A DNA stretch of 64,000 nt from Alphaproteobacteria bacterium (GCA_030431825.1 JAUIIJ010000017.1:1-64000); one strand, 5' to 3'; shown: positions 26,792 to 36,167, counted from the first letter of the stretch. Translations and numbers: made by a program. The notes: generated by a model not told the origin, from the sequence alone.

Positions 26792-26912
26792 TTTAGACCG
26801 CCGGCTTACGCATGTCGATTGCCCGCTGTCGGTGATACGTCTTATCGACGCAATATGGTGCTGAGGCGCCGTAGCGGATCGGGCTGGTCGCACTGCAACA
26901 ACAGCCGGAACG

Positions 26913-26944
26913 AAAAAACGGTGGCCCCGATGGGCCACCGTTCG
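26913..26944 (-). terminator. intrinsic terminator of carD
   Basis: On the minus strand the perfect 10-bp stem ACGGTGGCCC / GGGCCACCGT with loop ATCG is followed by a run of six T (26913-26918). It ends about 45 bp after the carD stop codon. Confidence 0.92.
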
Positions 26945-26988
26945 AACCTCGGTGATTTCAGCCTGACAGGCACGGTGCCGTGACGACG

Positions 26989-27498
26989 TTATGCCGCCCG
27001 CGACATCAGGACATCGCCAACCTGTTTGGCCGCTACATCCTCGTCACCCCCGCCTACGGCTGCCACTTCGCGGGTCAGACGTTCGAGAGCGGCTTCGTAG
27101 AGCTGACGTTCCGAGTAGCTCTGTTCGCGCTGATCGTCGGTACGATGCAGGTCGCGGACGACTTCGGCAATTGCAATCAGATCGCCGGAATTGATCTTCT
27201 GCTCATATTCCTGTGCCCGGCGCGACCACATGGCCCGCTTGACCTTGGCCTTGCCCTTGAGCGTCGTCATCGCCTTGGTGATAACGTCGGGCGAGCTCAG
27301 CGAGCGCATGCCGATCTCAGTCGCCTTGTGGGTCGGAACGCGCAGGGTCATCTTGTCCTTTTCAAAGGAAATCACGAACAGCTCCAGCGTAATACCGGCA
27401 ACTTCCTGCTCCTCGACCGAAACGATCTGGCCCACGCCATGCGCGGGATAGACGACATATTCGTTGGGACGGAAATCTAGCTTCTTCGATTTGGTCAT
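26989..27498 (-). CDS. CarD/CdnL family transcriptional regulator
   Basis: 169 residues. Binds RNA polymerase beta subunit and stabilises open complexes at housekeeping promoters, mainly rRNA and growth genes in relatives. The N-terminal RNAP-interaction (Tudor-like) domain reads FRPNEYVVYPAHGVGQIVSV, and the rest is the helical DNA-binding domain including SGDLIAIAEVVRDLHRTD and YSERQLYEAALERL. The start ATG at 27498 follows AAGGACTATCTGA. Single gene with its own terminator. Confidence 0.95.
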   Translation of the reverse strand: MTKSKKLDFRPNEYVVYPAHGVGQIVSVEEQEVAGITLELFVISFEKDKMTLRVPTHKATEIGMRSLSSPDVITKAMTTLKGKAKVKRAMWSRRAQEYEQKINSGDLIAIAEVVRDLHRTDDQREQSYSERQLYEAALERLTREVAAVGGGDEDVAAKQVGDVLMSRAA

Positions 27499-27653
27499 TC
27501 AGATAGTCCTTGCTTGCGACTGGTTCAGACGGCAAAAACCCGCAGCGGCGCACGACAATGCCCCGTCTGACGGCGTTCGTTTACTTGACTGAGCCACTCC
27601 TGATGAGTGCGGAGGAGGGCATTTTCCCAGACTTTGATACCATTTGTGTGAGT

Positions 27654-27682
27654 ATCATAGCATAATTTTACCGCTTGCGAAA
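27654..27682 (-). promoter_or_regulatory. candidate promoter of carD
   Basis: On the minus strand TTTCGC (27682-27677), a 17-bp spacer and TATGAT (27659-27654) fit a sigma-70-type promoter. It lies in the only AT-rich part of the 278-bp gap between fdxA and carD, leaving a leader of about 150 nt. The -35 is weak, so this is tentative. Confidence 0.35.
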
Positions 27683-27776
27683 GTGGACGTGGCGCAAACT
27701 TATCTCAGATTGCCGGTCACCCTGGCGCGGTCGGCGGGAATCGACGCGGGACAGCGCCGAAATTCCGTCCGGTCGG

Positions 27777-28115
27777 TCAACCGCCCTCGCCCGGCGCCTC
27801 GGAAAAATACTTCTCCAGCTTTCCGCTTTCGCCATCACGTTCTTCGGCTTCGGGCAGCGGATCCTTCTTGGTGATGATCACTGGCCACATTTCCGAGTAT
27901 TTGCGGTTGAATTCGACCCACTTGTCCATGTCCGGTTCGGTATCGGGACGAATGGCATCCGCGGGACATTCGGGTTCGCAAACCCCGCAATCGATGCACT
28001 CATCCGGATGGATGACCAGCATGTTCTCGCCCTCGTAAAAACAATCCACGGGACACACCTCGACACAATCGGTGTATTTGCAGGCGATGCAGGCGTCGTT
28101 CACGATATAGGTCAT
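27777..28115 (-). CDS. fdxA: seven-iron ferredoxin FdxA
   Basis: 112 residues, soluble electron carrier. The first cluster motif is [17 protein letters not shown], where the wide spacing fits the [3Fe-4S] site of FdxA-type proteins. The second is [12 protein letters not shown], a [4Fe-4S] site. The tail after residue 60 contains [13 protein letters not shown], conserved in proteobacterial FdxA. It follows the S4-domain gene with a 186-bp gap, so it probably has its own promoter. Confidence 0.95.
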   Translation of the reverse strand: MTYIVNDACIACKYTDCVEVCPVDCFYEGENMLVIHPDECIDCGVCEPECPADAIRPDTEPDMDKWVEFNRKYSEMWPVIITKKDPLPEAEERDGESGKLEKYFSEAPGEGG

Positions 28116-28301
28116 GATGGGCTTTCCGGTTCACGTGTTGGCGGACTAGCTAATTCAGCGCCGCCGGTACTTCAAGTCGGCAATCCGCCACAGCGTCCGT
28201 GCGCAGGGCCGAATTCCGGCGTTTGCGTCCGATCGACCAACCCGCGTTCTGCCGATAGGCAAATGTTGGGCGCCGGTTCTGCATTCACCGTGAAAATCGG
28301 A

Positions 28302-28679
28302 TCAGAAATCGCCCTCGTCCGCCATGCGCAGCGCATCCAGCGCCCTGCGCGCCTTTTTCGTCGGTCGCTCTCCAATCCGCTCCGGCGGGGGCTGACGCGG
28401 CTCGGGCGGTGCGAGATCCTCGTAGAGGCCCTGCGCCTCGCCCGCAGGGCCGCGCCGCGCGCCGAGTTCCACAATCCGGACCACCCTCGCCTGCCGCCCT
28501 TGAACGAAGGTGAGAACATCCCCGGCGCCGACGCTGTAGGCCGGCTTGAGCGTGCGTTCGCCATTCACCCGCACATGGCCGCCGCTGACCTGCTTGGCGG
28601 CCAGGGTGCGGGTCTTGAAGAACCGCGCCTGCCACAACCACTTGTCCAGCCTCAGCTTGTCCGGCGGCGCGGCTCCCAC
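28302..28679 (-). CDS. RNA-binding S4 domain protein, HslR/Hsp15-like
   Basis: 125 residues from GTG 28679. The S4 RNA-binding fold is seen in LRLDKWLWQARFFKTRTLAA and GGHVRVNGERTLKPAYSVGAGD, which match heat-shock protein 15; that protein rescues stalled 50S subunits in E. coli. The tail is basic and Pro-rich. It starts 4 bp after the stop of the Suv3-like helicase, so both are surely co-transcribed, giving an RNA-handling pair. Confidence 0.88.
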   Translation of the reverse strand: MGAAPPDKLRLDKWLWQARFFKTRTLAAKQVSGGHVRVNGERTLKPAYSVGAGDVLTFVQGRQARVVRIVELGARRGPAGEAQGLYEDLAPPEPRQPPPERIGERPTKKARRALDALRMADEGDF

Positions 28680-28683
28680 AAGA

Positions 28684-31518
28684 CTATCCGTTGTCCTTTA
28701 GCCCCATCAATGCGGCAGCGAAGGGGTTGTCCGGATCGATCTGCTTTTCCTTGCGGGGTGGGCGCGCGGAATAGGATTTGGCCCCCTTGTCCTTGCGGTC
28801 GCCCTTGTCCTGCCCCTTCTTGCGCGGGGGGCGTCCCTTGCCCTGCGGCTTGGCGCCCTGACGGTCCCGCTGACCGGCCTTGCCGCGCGAACGCTGCTGG
28901 TCGCGGCGCGGCCGTGACCAGGTGAACGTATAAAAGACCTCGATCTCGGGTTCCTGCGGCGCAGGGTCCTGCGCGGCCGGTTCCGCCTGCACGGAAGCTG
29001 CCTCGGCAACCGGCTCGGCGGTCTGCCCGGCAGCGGATGAAGCTTCCGCCGTATCGCCCGCAACCGGTTCAACCGCTTCGGATTCGGACGCGGTCGTCTC
29101 CTCAGTCGTGGTGCCAGGCGTCGCAGCCGGGGCGGGCTTGACCTTGACCCGTTCGCCGCGCTCGCCCTTGTAGCCGAGCCCCTGCATCAGGTCCGCGAAC
29201 TGATCCAGCGTCGTCCCGGTAATGGACAGCATGTCGGGCTTGGCCTCGAAACCGCCCCGGCTGTCCTCGGTGCGCAGCATGTCCGCAAGCCGTTCCAGCA
29301 TGTCGATTCGCACCGCGCGCTCGCCCGCGGCGCGATAGCCGCACATCGTGTGATAGCCTTCGGGCGCATCCTGCACCGTCGGCACGGTCACCAGCCCCGG
29401 CGGCGGGGATTCCGGAAACTCCTGCAATCCCTTGGCCAGCGACCACAGCACCAGCCGCAAGCGCGTCGGCGCAGGCTTGAGCAACAGCGGCATGAAGATC
29501 GTGAACTGACCGAACCGGATGCCATGCTTGCGCAGCGCGCCGCGCGCTTCCTGGTCGAGGTCCTTGACCTCTTGCGCCACCTCGGCACGGGGCAGGATGC
29601 CCAGCGACTCGATCATCCGGAAGCCAAAGCCGCGCGCAAGCCCCGACAGTTCCTCGTCGCGCTGCAGGGTCAGCAACGGCTCGAACAGCGATGCGATCTT
29701 GCGGTCGATGAAATGCTGCAACCGGCGCGCGACCTTCTGGGCCACGTCGGGTCCGGCCGCTTCATCGACGAACACCTCGACCTGCGGTTTCAGCGGTTCC
29801 GGCCCCGCGACCAGCTTGCCGACCGCGTGTTCACCCCACATCAGACCGCCCTGTTCGGTAAAGTCGATCTCGGTATCGGGGGCGTTGTAAAACCGATCCG
29901 CCCGCAAGTGGAATTGCGGCGCGAGCGCCTGCAGCGAGGCGGCCTTGACCGCCTTTTCCTCGACTCCCGCCGCCGCTGACTTGTCTGCGGAGAATCGAAA
30001 CCCTTCCAAACGGCCGACGAATTCGCCTTCGACGGTCACTTCACCCTTATCGTTCACTTCGGCCAAAAGGGCCTCCTTTTGCTTGAGCCGGCGCAAAAGC
30101 ACGGATGTACGCCGGTCCACAAATCTCTGTGTCAGTCGCTCGTGCAGCGCGTCCGACACCCTGTCTTCTACAGCGCGCGTCACGTCGCGCCAATGGCTTT
30201 CGTCGCCTGTCCAGCCCTTGCGCTGCGCGACATAGGTCCATGTGCGGATAAATGCCAATCGCTTGCTCAGCGTATCGATATCCCCGTCTGTCCGGTCGAT
30301 GCGCCTGATCTGTCGGGCGAGCCAATCATCGGGCACCATGCCGCTTTCGTGCAGATAACCGAAAATGATCTCGAGCAGGGCGGAATGCTCCGCGTGGCTG
30401 ATTCCCCGGAAATCGGGGATCCGGCAGACATCCCACAACAGGCGGATCGAGGACGGGTCGGACGCACGGGCAAAAACCTCGTCCACCTGCGCCAGCGACT
30501 TCAGCGCACCCAGATCGTCCGCCTCACGCGCCTTGACCAGGTTCTCGTCCGTCGGCGCCATCTCCAGCGCGCGGATCAGATGATCGACCGATCCGAATTC
30601 CAGCGCGGCGTTGCGCCAGTTCAGTTTTTTCAGGGGTGCGAACCGATGCTCCATGATCGCCTGCGCCACCGGTTCATCGAGCGGTCGCGCTTCGCCGGTG
30701 ACACCGAATGTACCATGCGACATGCCCCGCCCCGCGCGGCCCGCTATCTGCGCCAGCTCGTTCGGTGCGAGCGGGCGCATCCGACGTCCGTCAAACTTGG
30801 TCAGCGCCGAAAATGCCACATGGTCGATATCGAGGTTCAGCCCCATCCCGATCGCATCCGTCGCCACGAGGTAATCGACGTCGCCGTTCTGGTAGAGTTC
30901 GACCTGCGCGTTGCGCGTGCGCGGAGACAGCGCCCCCATCACCACCGCCGCGCCACCCTTTTGCCGGCGGATCAGTTCGGCGATGGCATAGACGCCCTCG
31001 ACCGAGAACCCGACGATAGCGCTGCGCGCGGGCATGCGGCTGATCTTTTTCGCGCCGGAATAGACCAGCTGCGACATCCGCTCGCGCCCCTGAAACTGCG
31101 CCTCGGGCACCAGCGCGCGGATCGGACCGCGCATGGTCTCGCTGCCCAGGAACAAGGTTTCGAGATGCCCCCGCGCGCGCAGCAACCGGTCCGTAAAGAC
31201 GTGGCCGCGCTCGGGGTCGGCGCAGAGCTGGATCTCGTCGACCGCGACAAAATCGGTTCCCATCCCTTCGGGCATCGCCTCGACGGTGCAGACCCAGTAT
31301 TGCGTGCGTGGCGGAACGATGCGCTCTTCGCCGGTGACGAGCGCCACCACAGACGGACCGCGCACCGCGACGATCCGGTCGTAGACCTCGCGCGCCAGAA
31401 GCCGCAGCGGCAGCCCCATGACGCCGGTCCGATGGCCCAGCATGCGTTCGATGGCATAATGCGTCTTGCCGGTATTGGTCGGGCCCAGCACGGCCACAAT
31501 ACGCGATGACCCGGTCAC
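28684..31518 (-). CDS. Suv3-like DEAD/DEAH-box RNA helicase with long C-terminal tail
   Basis: 944 residues. Walker A is GPTNTGKTHYAIE near residue 12, the motif II is VDEIQLCADPERGHVFTD, and motif VI is QIAGRAGRG; these match the mitochondrial SUPV3L1/Suv3 family, whose alphaproteobacterial relatives are known. Residues about 795-944 form a tail: first Thr/Glu/Ala-rich, then very rich in Arg, Lys and Gly (for example RRDQQRSRGKAGQRDRQG), ending QIDPDNPFAAALMGLKDNG. The basic tail may bind RNA or the degradosome. Its substrate in bacteria is not established. Coupled to an S4 RNA-binding protein downstream. Confidence 0.92.
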   Translation of the reverse strand: MTGSSRIVAVLGPTNTGKTHYAIERMLGHRTGVMGLPLRLLAREVYDRIVAVRGPSVVALVTGEERIVPPRTQYWVCTVEAMPEGMGTDFVAVDEIQLCADPERGHVFTDRLLRARGHLETLFLGSETMRGPIRALVPEAQFQGRERMSQLVYSGAKKISRMPARSAIVGFSVEGVYAIAELIRRQKGGAAVVMGALSPRTRNAQVELYQNGDVDYLVATDAIGMGLNLDIDHVAFSALTKFDGRRMRPLAPNELAQIAGRAGRGMSHGTFGVTGEARPLDEPVAQAIMEHRFAPLKKLNWRNAALEFGSVDHLIRALEMAPTDENLVKAREADDLGALKSLAQVDEVFARASDPSSIRLLWDVCRIPDFRGISHAEHSALLEIIFGYLHESGMVPDDWLARQIRRIDRTDGDIDTLSKRLAFIRTWTYVAQRKGWTGDESHWRDVTRAVEDRVSDALHERLTQRFVDRRTSVLLRRLKQKEALLAEVNDKGEVTVEGEFVGRLEGFRFSADKSAAAGVEEKAVKAASLQALAPQFHLRADRFYNAPDTEIDFTEQGGLMWGEHAVGKLVAGPEPLKPQVEVFVDEAAGPDVAQKVARRLQHFIDRKIASLFEPLLTLQRDEELSGLARGFGFRMIESLGILPRAEVAQEVKDLDQEARGALRKHGIRFGQFTIFMPLLLKPAPTRLRLVLWSLAKGLQEFPESPPPGLVTVPTVQDAPEGYHTMCGYRAAGERAVRIDMLERLADMLRTEDSRGGFEAKPDMLSITGTTLDQFADLMQGLGYKGERGERVKVKPAPAATPGTTTEETTASESEAVEPVAGDTAEASSAAGQTAEPVAEAASVQAEPAAQDPAPQEPEIEVFYTFTWSRPRRDQQRSRGKAGQRDRQGAKPQGKGRPPRKKGQDKGDRKDKGAKSYSARPPRKEKQIDPDNPFAAALMGLKDNG

Positions 31519-31543
31519 CAGTCGCCCCCTGCCCCGTCAGGGC

Positions 31544-32113
31544 CTAAAGTGCCGCGCCCTCGATTCCCGGGCGCAGACGGTCCAGGGCTCTGGTTACTTC
31601 CTCGTGATGGGGATGTATAGCCTGTGCCCGCGTGTAAGCCTGATAGGCCCGCGTTTTGTCGCCGAACTCTTCCAGCAGGGCCCCGAGACCGATTATCGCG
31701 TTGTAATCGTTGGGGTTGAGCGCCAACGAGCGCTCCAGGTCCAGAAGCGCCGGCCCGTAGAGTTCGGCGTGGAAATAGGCCAGCGCCCGGGTGCTCCAGC
31801 CCTGCGCAAACTCCGGAGCGTGATCGGTCAGCGCCGTCAGATGCTCGATCGCCGTCGCCGTGTCGTCCTGTTCAAGGGCGTCGCGTCCGCGTTGCAGCAA
31901 CAGGTCCATGGACGGCGAACCGCTGCGTGACCAAAGCCGTTGCAATTGCCGGTCCAGACGCCGCGCCTCGTCCGCATCCGCGGCCGCGAGCGCCTGCAAC
32001 AGGGCCTGCTCATCCTCGGAATCTGCGGTTTGCGCGATCAAAGGTATGGAATTCATTACTATGGCCAAAACTGCCGCGACGATAGCTTTGATCAAGGGAT
32101 GGATAACGCTCAT
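31544..32113 (-). CDS. exported tetratricopeptide repeat protein
   Basis: 189 residues from ATG 32113. The signal peptide is at about residues 1-27 (AIVAAVLAIVMNSIPLIAQ). Two or three TPR units follow, with AFQ-like turns: DTATAIEHLTALTDHAPEFA, LYGPALLDLERSLALNPNDY and DKTRAYQAYTRAQAIHPHHE. Periplasmic scaffold of unknown partner. The frame is open 248 codons further upstream, but that part is antisense to the SCP2 and hydrolase genes and has no domain. Divergent from the SCP2 gene with only 70 bp between. Confidence 0.85.
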   Translation of the reverse strand: MSVIHPLIKAIVAAVLAIVMNSIPLIAQTADSEDEQALLQALAAADADEARRLDRQLQRLWSRSGSPSMDLLLQRGRDALEQDDTATAIEHLTALTDHAPEFAQGWSTRALAYFHAELYGPALLDLERSLALNPNDYNAIIGLGALLEEFGDKTRAYQAYTRAQAIHPHHEEVTRALDRLRPGIEGAAL

Positions 32114-32183
32114 AACGTTGTTCAGTGTAACGCGATGCACGGGAAATTCCAGAGCCCCCTGCACCAAAATCTTGAGAGTGAAA

Positions 32184-32474
32184 ATGAGCGAATTCCTTGA
32201 AAAGGCTGCGGCCGAACTCAACACGAAACTGGCATCCTCCGACTTTGACGGCACCGCCAAGTTCGACATCGCCGGAGAAGGCACGATCATGCTCGACGGC
32301 GATGGCGCGCGCGTCGCCGATGACGAGGCCGACGTGACCCTGAGCGCCGATGCCGAAACCTTCCAGGCCATTTTCGAGGGCGATCTGAACCCGACCTCGG
32401 CCTTCATGACCGGCAAGCTGTCGGTGGATGGCGACATGGGCATGGCCATGAAACTGGCAGCGGTTCTGGCCTGA
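32184..32474 (+). CDS. SCP2 sterol-binding domain protein
   Basis: 96 residues consisting only of an SCP2-like lipid-binding domain: EFLEKAAAELNTKLASSDFD at the start and NPTSAFMTGKLSVDGDMGMA at the end. These small bacterial proteins are thought to bind acyl or sterol-like lipids. Start is the ATG after GAGAGTGAAA; the frame is open further upstream without a domain. Its stop overlaps the start codon of the next hydrolase by one base (TGATG), so the two are translationally coupled. Confidence 0.92.
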   Translation: MSEFLEKAAAELNTKLASSDFDGTAKFDIAGEGTIMLDGDGARVADDEADVTLSADAETFQAIFEGDLNPTSAFMTGKLSVDGDMGMAMKLAAVLA

Positions 32475-33448
32475 TGAAACTGGTGTCCGCCCCCTTGCAT
32501 GACGATATGGTCGGCGTGCCCGAAGGCGGGCGGGCCTACTGGTTGAAAACATCGGATGGCGTTCGCATCCGTGTCGGCGTCTGGCTGCCCGAAGGGCCCG
32601 CACGCGGCACTGTGCTGATGCTGCCGGGCCGTACCGAATATGTCGAGAAATACGGCGACACCGCGGGTGAACTGGGCCGGCGCGGATACGCGACGCTGGT
32701 GATCGACTGGCGTGGTCAGGGCCTTGCCGACCGGTTGCTGGACGACACGCGCCTGGGGCATGTGAACATCTTTACCGACTACCAGCGAGATCTGGCAGCG
32801 GCGATGACGCTGGCGCGTGCTATCGAATTGCCGACGCCGTTTCACCTGATCGGTCATTCGATGGGCGGCGGCATCGGGCTGCGGGCGGTGATGGAAGGGC
32901 TGCCGGTTCAGAGCTGTGCCTTTACCGGGCCGATGTGGGGCATCTACATGTCACCGATGGTCAAGCCGTTCGGATGGGCGCTGTCACATGTTGCGCCGAT
33001 GGTCGGCATGGGAACGCGCCTGCCGCCAAGCACGCGTCACGAAGGCTACGTGACCGCGAATGCGTTCGATGGCAACGCGCTGACGACCGATCCCGGCATG
33101 TACAGGATGATGCAGGATCAGCTTGCCGCGCATCCCGAGCTTGGCATCGGGGGACCGACGCTGGTGTGGTTGCGCGAGAGCCTGATGGAATGCCGCACGC
33201 TCGCGCAACGGCCTTCGCCCGACCTGCCCTGCGTCACCTTCCTCGGTTCCGGTGAGCAGATCATCGATTGCGAGGATGTGCGCCAGCGCATGGATCGGTG
33301 GCCAAGCGGACGGCTGGAAATCGTGCAGGGCGCGCGCCATGAGGTGCTGATGGAGACACCCGAGATCCGGGCCAACGTGTTTGATCAACTCGACGAGTTG
33401 TTCAGCCGCCCGGCAAACGGAACGCAGAACAGCGCCGTTTCCGCCTGA
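32474..33448 (+). CDS. alpha/beta hydrolase, lysophospholipase (PldB/monoacylglycerol lipase-like)
   Basis: 324 residues, cytoplasmic. The Ser nucleophile is in the GHSMGGGIG elbow near residue 133, the oxyanion part is in LPGRTEYVEKYGDTAGEL, and the late His is in VQGARHEVLMETPEIR. The RTEYVEK segment is typical of the PldB/monoacylglycerol lipase branch. Coupled to an SCP2 lipid-binding protein, suggesting lipid turnover, but the substrate is not known. Convergent with the next gene. Confidence 0.9.
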   Translation: MKLVSAPLHDDMVGVPEGGRAYWLKTSDGVRIRVGVWLPEGPARGTVLMLPGRTEYVEKYGDTAGELGRRGYATLVIDWRGQGLADRLLDDTRLGHVNIFTDYQRDLAAAMTLARAIELPTPFHLIGHSMGGGIGLRAVMEGLPVQSCAFTGPMWGIYMSPMVKPFGWALSHVAPMVGMGTRLPPSTRHEGYVTANAFDGNALTTDPGMYRMMQDQLAAHPELGIGGPTLVWLRESLMECRTLAQRPSPDLPCVTFLGSGEQIIDCEDVRQRMDRWPSGRLEIVQGARHEVLMETPEIRANVFDQLDELFSRPANGTQNSAVSA

Positions 33449-33515
33449 ACCCGGCAGGGGCGAAAGCCACCGGGATCGCAGGGCGCGGCGACGGTGTTCC
33501 GGACGCAGTGTTTCC

Positions 33516-34151
33516 TTAACCGCAATCGCCGGTCAGGCCGACCCGGTTATCGCGGATCCCCGTGACGGAAACGGTGCAGCTTTTGCCATCCACATCCGTT
33601 GTCACGCCATCGCCAACCGCAACCACTTGCGTGCTCAACCCGTTGACGGCCAGCCGCGCCTTGCCGTCTACCACCCCCGAGACGAACACCCTCAGGGCAC
33701 CATCCGCCAGCATCAGCACCTCGCCCGGACCTGCGGCGGAACCGTCATCCAGGGCGACCGTGTCCACCGCCGATCTTGTCCAGCTCTCCAGCGATGCCGA
33801 CATCTCGGCCAGCGTCGCCTTCAGCGAGTCCGCCTGGCTCGCGGCCGTTTCCGAGATCTTTCCACCCAGCGTGTCCCGAAGCCCTTCGATCTTTGCGGCC
33901 ACCGCGGACGCCATCTCCCCCGTCGCGGACGCCCCATCCGCCACCGCCGCATCCAGCGCATCGAGCCGGGCCGACATCGCCTCGAGAACGCTCCCCTGCT
34001 CCTGGGCCGCCGCGCTCACCGGTGCGATTTCTTCGCGCACGAGAGTCCTGACGTCTTCGTCCAGCGTATCGTTGCCGATGAACAACCCCAACAGCAGCCC
34101 GATCAGCGCACCACCGGCACCCGTTACCTTCGGATCGTTGAAAATACCCAC
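33516..34151 (-). CDS. membrane-anchored coiled-coil protein of unknown function
   Basis: 211 residues from GTG 34151, chosen because GGGAGGA lies 6 bp upstream and the in-frame codons before it are not supported. One membrane helix near residues 10-30 (GAGGALIGLLLGLFIG), then an Ala/Glu/Asp-rich region with heptad pattern (about 30-130), then a beta-rich domain with a C-terminal Cys pair (GKSCTVSVTGI... and LTGDCG). No family recognised. Convergent with the lipase gene; an ATG at 34157 is out of frame. Confidence 0.65.
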   Translation of the reverse strand: MGIFNDPKVTGAGGALIGLLLGLFIGNDTLDEDVRTLVREEIAPVSAAAQEQGSVLEAMSARLDALDAAVADGASATGEMASAVAAKIEGLRDTLGGKISETAASQADSLKATLAEMSASLESWTRSAVDTVALDDGSAAGPGEVLMLADGALRVFVSGVVDGKARLAVNGLSTQVVAVGDGVTTDVDGKSCTVSVTGIRDNRVGLTGDCG

Positions 34152-34352
34152 GCCATGTCCTCCCTTCTGAGTGTCGCACCATGACCGCACGACAGACCCG
34201 GAATGTCAAAGGGTTCGCCATGTTCGGGCGTCACCGCGAAAGACCCCGATTCGATGCCGGCCTGACGGATTATTTCGCGGCATTTCCGCGCCGCCACTTG
34301 CATCTGCGCAGGCCGGGGCACTAATTCCAAGACAAAGCAGAAGGATTGCGTA

Positions 34353-36167
34353 ATGACGATCAAACCGAATTTCGATGCCAATGCCTCGTCCGGCGGCAAG
34401 GATCTTGGCAACCTGCCGGAATGGGACCTCAGCGATCTCTACACATCGCAGGACGCGCCCGAACTCAAGCGCGACCTTGACTGGCTCGAAACGGCCTGCG
34501 CCTCCTTTGCCGCCGATTACGAAGGCAAGCTTGCGGATCTCGACGCCGCCGGATTTCTGGATTGCGTGCTGCGCAACGAACGCATCAGCGCGGTCGCCGG
34601 GCGCATCATGTCCTTTGCCGGGCTGCGCTATTACCAGCAGACGACCGATGCGGACCGGGCCAAGTTCATGTCGGACATGCAGGAAAAGATCACCAATTTC
34701 ACCACGCCGCTGGTGTTTTTCACGCTTGAACTGAACCGGCTGGATGACGGGGTGCTGGCGGCCCATTTCGCCGCCAATGCCGATCTTGCGCGCTATCAGC
34801 CGGTCTTTGACCGTATCCGCGCGATGAAACCCTACCAGTTGTCCGACGAGCTGGAGAAATTCCTGCACGACATGGGCGTGGTGGGCGATGCCTGGGAAAA
34901 GCTGTTCGATGAAACCATCGCCGGCCTCGAATTCTCGGTCGACGACGAAACGCTGAACATCGAAGGCACGCTCAACCTGCTGACCGAACAGGATCGCAAC
35001 ATCCGCGAGGCCGCCGCGCGCGAGCTGGCCGATGTGTTTGCCGAAAACATCAAGACCTTTGCCCGCGTGCACAACACGCAGGCAAAGGAAAAGGAGGTCG
35101 TCGACCGCTGGCGCGGCATGCCCACACCGCAAACCGGCCGGCACCTGTCGAACGATGTGGAACCCGAGGTCGTCGAGGCCCTGCGCGAGGCCGTGGTCGC
35201 CGCCTATCCCAAGCTCAGCCACCGTTATTACGAACTGAAACGCAAATGGCTGGGGCTCGACAAGATGCAGGTCTGGGACCGCAACGCCCCCCTGCCGATG
35301 GAAGACAGCCGCGTCGTCGATTGGGCCAGCGCCGAAAAGACCGTGATGGACGCCTACAACGCCTTCGACCCGCGCATGGGCGAGATTGCCGCGCCGTTCT
35401 TTTCCAGCGGCTGGATCGATGCGGCCGTCAAACCGGGCAAGGCCCCCGGCGCTTTCGCACACCCCACCGTGACCGAGGTTCATCCCTATGTCATGCTGAA
35501 CTATCTGGGCAAACCGCGCGATGTCATGACCCTTGCACACGAGCTGGGCCATGGCGTGCATCAGGTTCTCGCCGCCGGTCAGGGTGAAATGCTGTCTTCC
35601 ACGCCGCTGACCCTCGCCGAGACCGCTTCGGTGTTCGGTGAAATGCTCACCTTCCGCAAGATGCTGGATGACGCCGAAACACAGGAACAGCGCAAGGTTC
35701 TGCTCGCTGGCAAGGTCGAGGACATGATAAATACGGTCGTCCGCCAGATCGCCTTCTACGACTTCGAATGCAAACTGCACGAGGCACGGCGCGGAGGCGA
35801 GTTGACACCGGACGACATCAACGCCCTTTGGATGAGCGTCCAGGCCGAAAGCCTGGGGCCCGCATTCGAGTTCATGGACGGATACGAAACCTTCTGGGCC
35901 TACATTCCGCATTTCGTGCACTCGCCCTTCTATGTCTATGCCTATGCCTTTGGCGATGGGCTGGTGAACGCGCTCTACTCGGTCTACGCCGACGGTGACA
36001 CGGGCTTTGAGGACAAGTATTTCGACATGCTCAGGGCCGGCGGGTCCAAGCACCACAAGGACCTTCTGGCGCCGTTCGGTCTGGATGCGTCCGATCCCCG
36101 GTTCTGGGACAAGGGCCTCGACATGATCTCCGGCTTCATCGACGAGCTCGAGGCGATGGAAGCATAA
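34353..36167 (+). CDS. pepF: oligoendopeptidase F (M3 family)
   Basis: 604 residues, cytoplasmic zinc metallopeptidase that cuts short peptides. The zinc site is TLAHELGHGVHQ near residue 395, followed by the third ligand Glu in LAETASVFGEML. The N-terminal part starts with LPEWDLSDLYTSQDAPELK, typical of PepF. SD AGAAGGA precedes the ATG. Single gene; with the dpp peptidase and the M19 dipeptidase it adds to a notable peptide-use set in this window. Confidence 0.95.
   Translation: MTIKPNFDANASSGGKDLGNLPEWDLSDLYTSQDAPELKRDLDWLETACASFAADYEGKLADLDAAGFLDCVLRNERISAVAGRIMSFAGLRYYQQTTDADRAKFMSDMQEKITNFTTPLVFFTLELNRLDDGVLAAHFAANADLARYQPVFDRIRAMKPYQLSDELEKFLHDMGVVGDAWEKLFDETIAGLEFSVDDETLNIEGTLNLLTEQDRNIREAAARELADVFAENIKTFARVHNTQAKEKEVVDRWRGMPTPQTGRHLSNDVEPEVVEALREAVVAAYPKLSHRYYELKRKWLGLDKMQVWDRNAPLPMEDSRVVDWASAEKTVMDAYNAFDPRMGEIAAPFFSSGWIDAAVKPGKAPGAFAHPTVTEVHPYVMLNYLGKPRDVMTLAHELGHGVHQVLAAGQGEMLSSTPLTLAETASVFGEMLTFRKMLDDAETQEQRKVLLAGKVEDMINTVVRQIAFYDFECKLHEARRGGELTPDDINALWMSVQAESLGPAFEFMDGYETFWAYIPHFVHSPFYVYAYAFGDGLVNALYSVYADGDTGFEDKYFDMLRAGGSKHHKDLLAPFGLDASDPRFWDKGLDMISGFIDELEAMEA

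Larger units (their letters stand above)
26655..26988. other. gene-free stretch between carD and the BT1-like gene
   Basis: 334 bp. It contains palindrome copy R3 (26695-26791) and the carD terminator (26913-26944). The remaining 120 bp (26792-26912) show no ORF with a ribosome site, no tRNA and no recognisable RNA. The promoter of the BT1-like gene must lie here, inside or beyond R3. Confidence 0.7.

Noticed and set aside
26792-26912. tRNA or small RNA between carD and the BT1-like gene
   Set aside because: No cloverleaf, no conserved TTCGAATC-type arm in a consistent structure and no other RNA signature.
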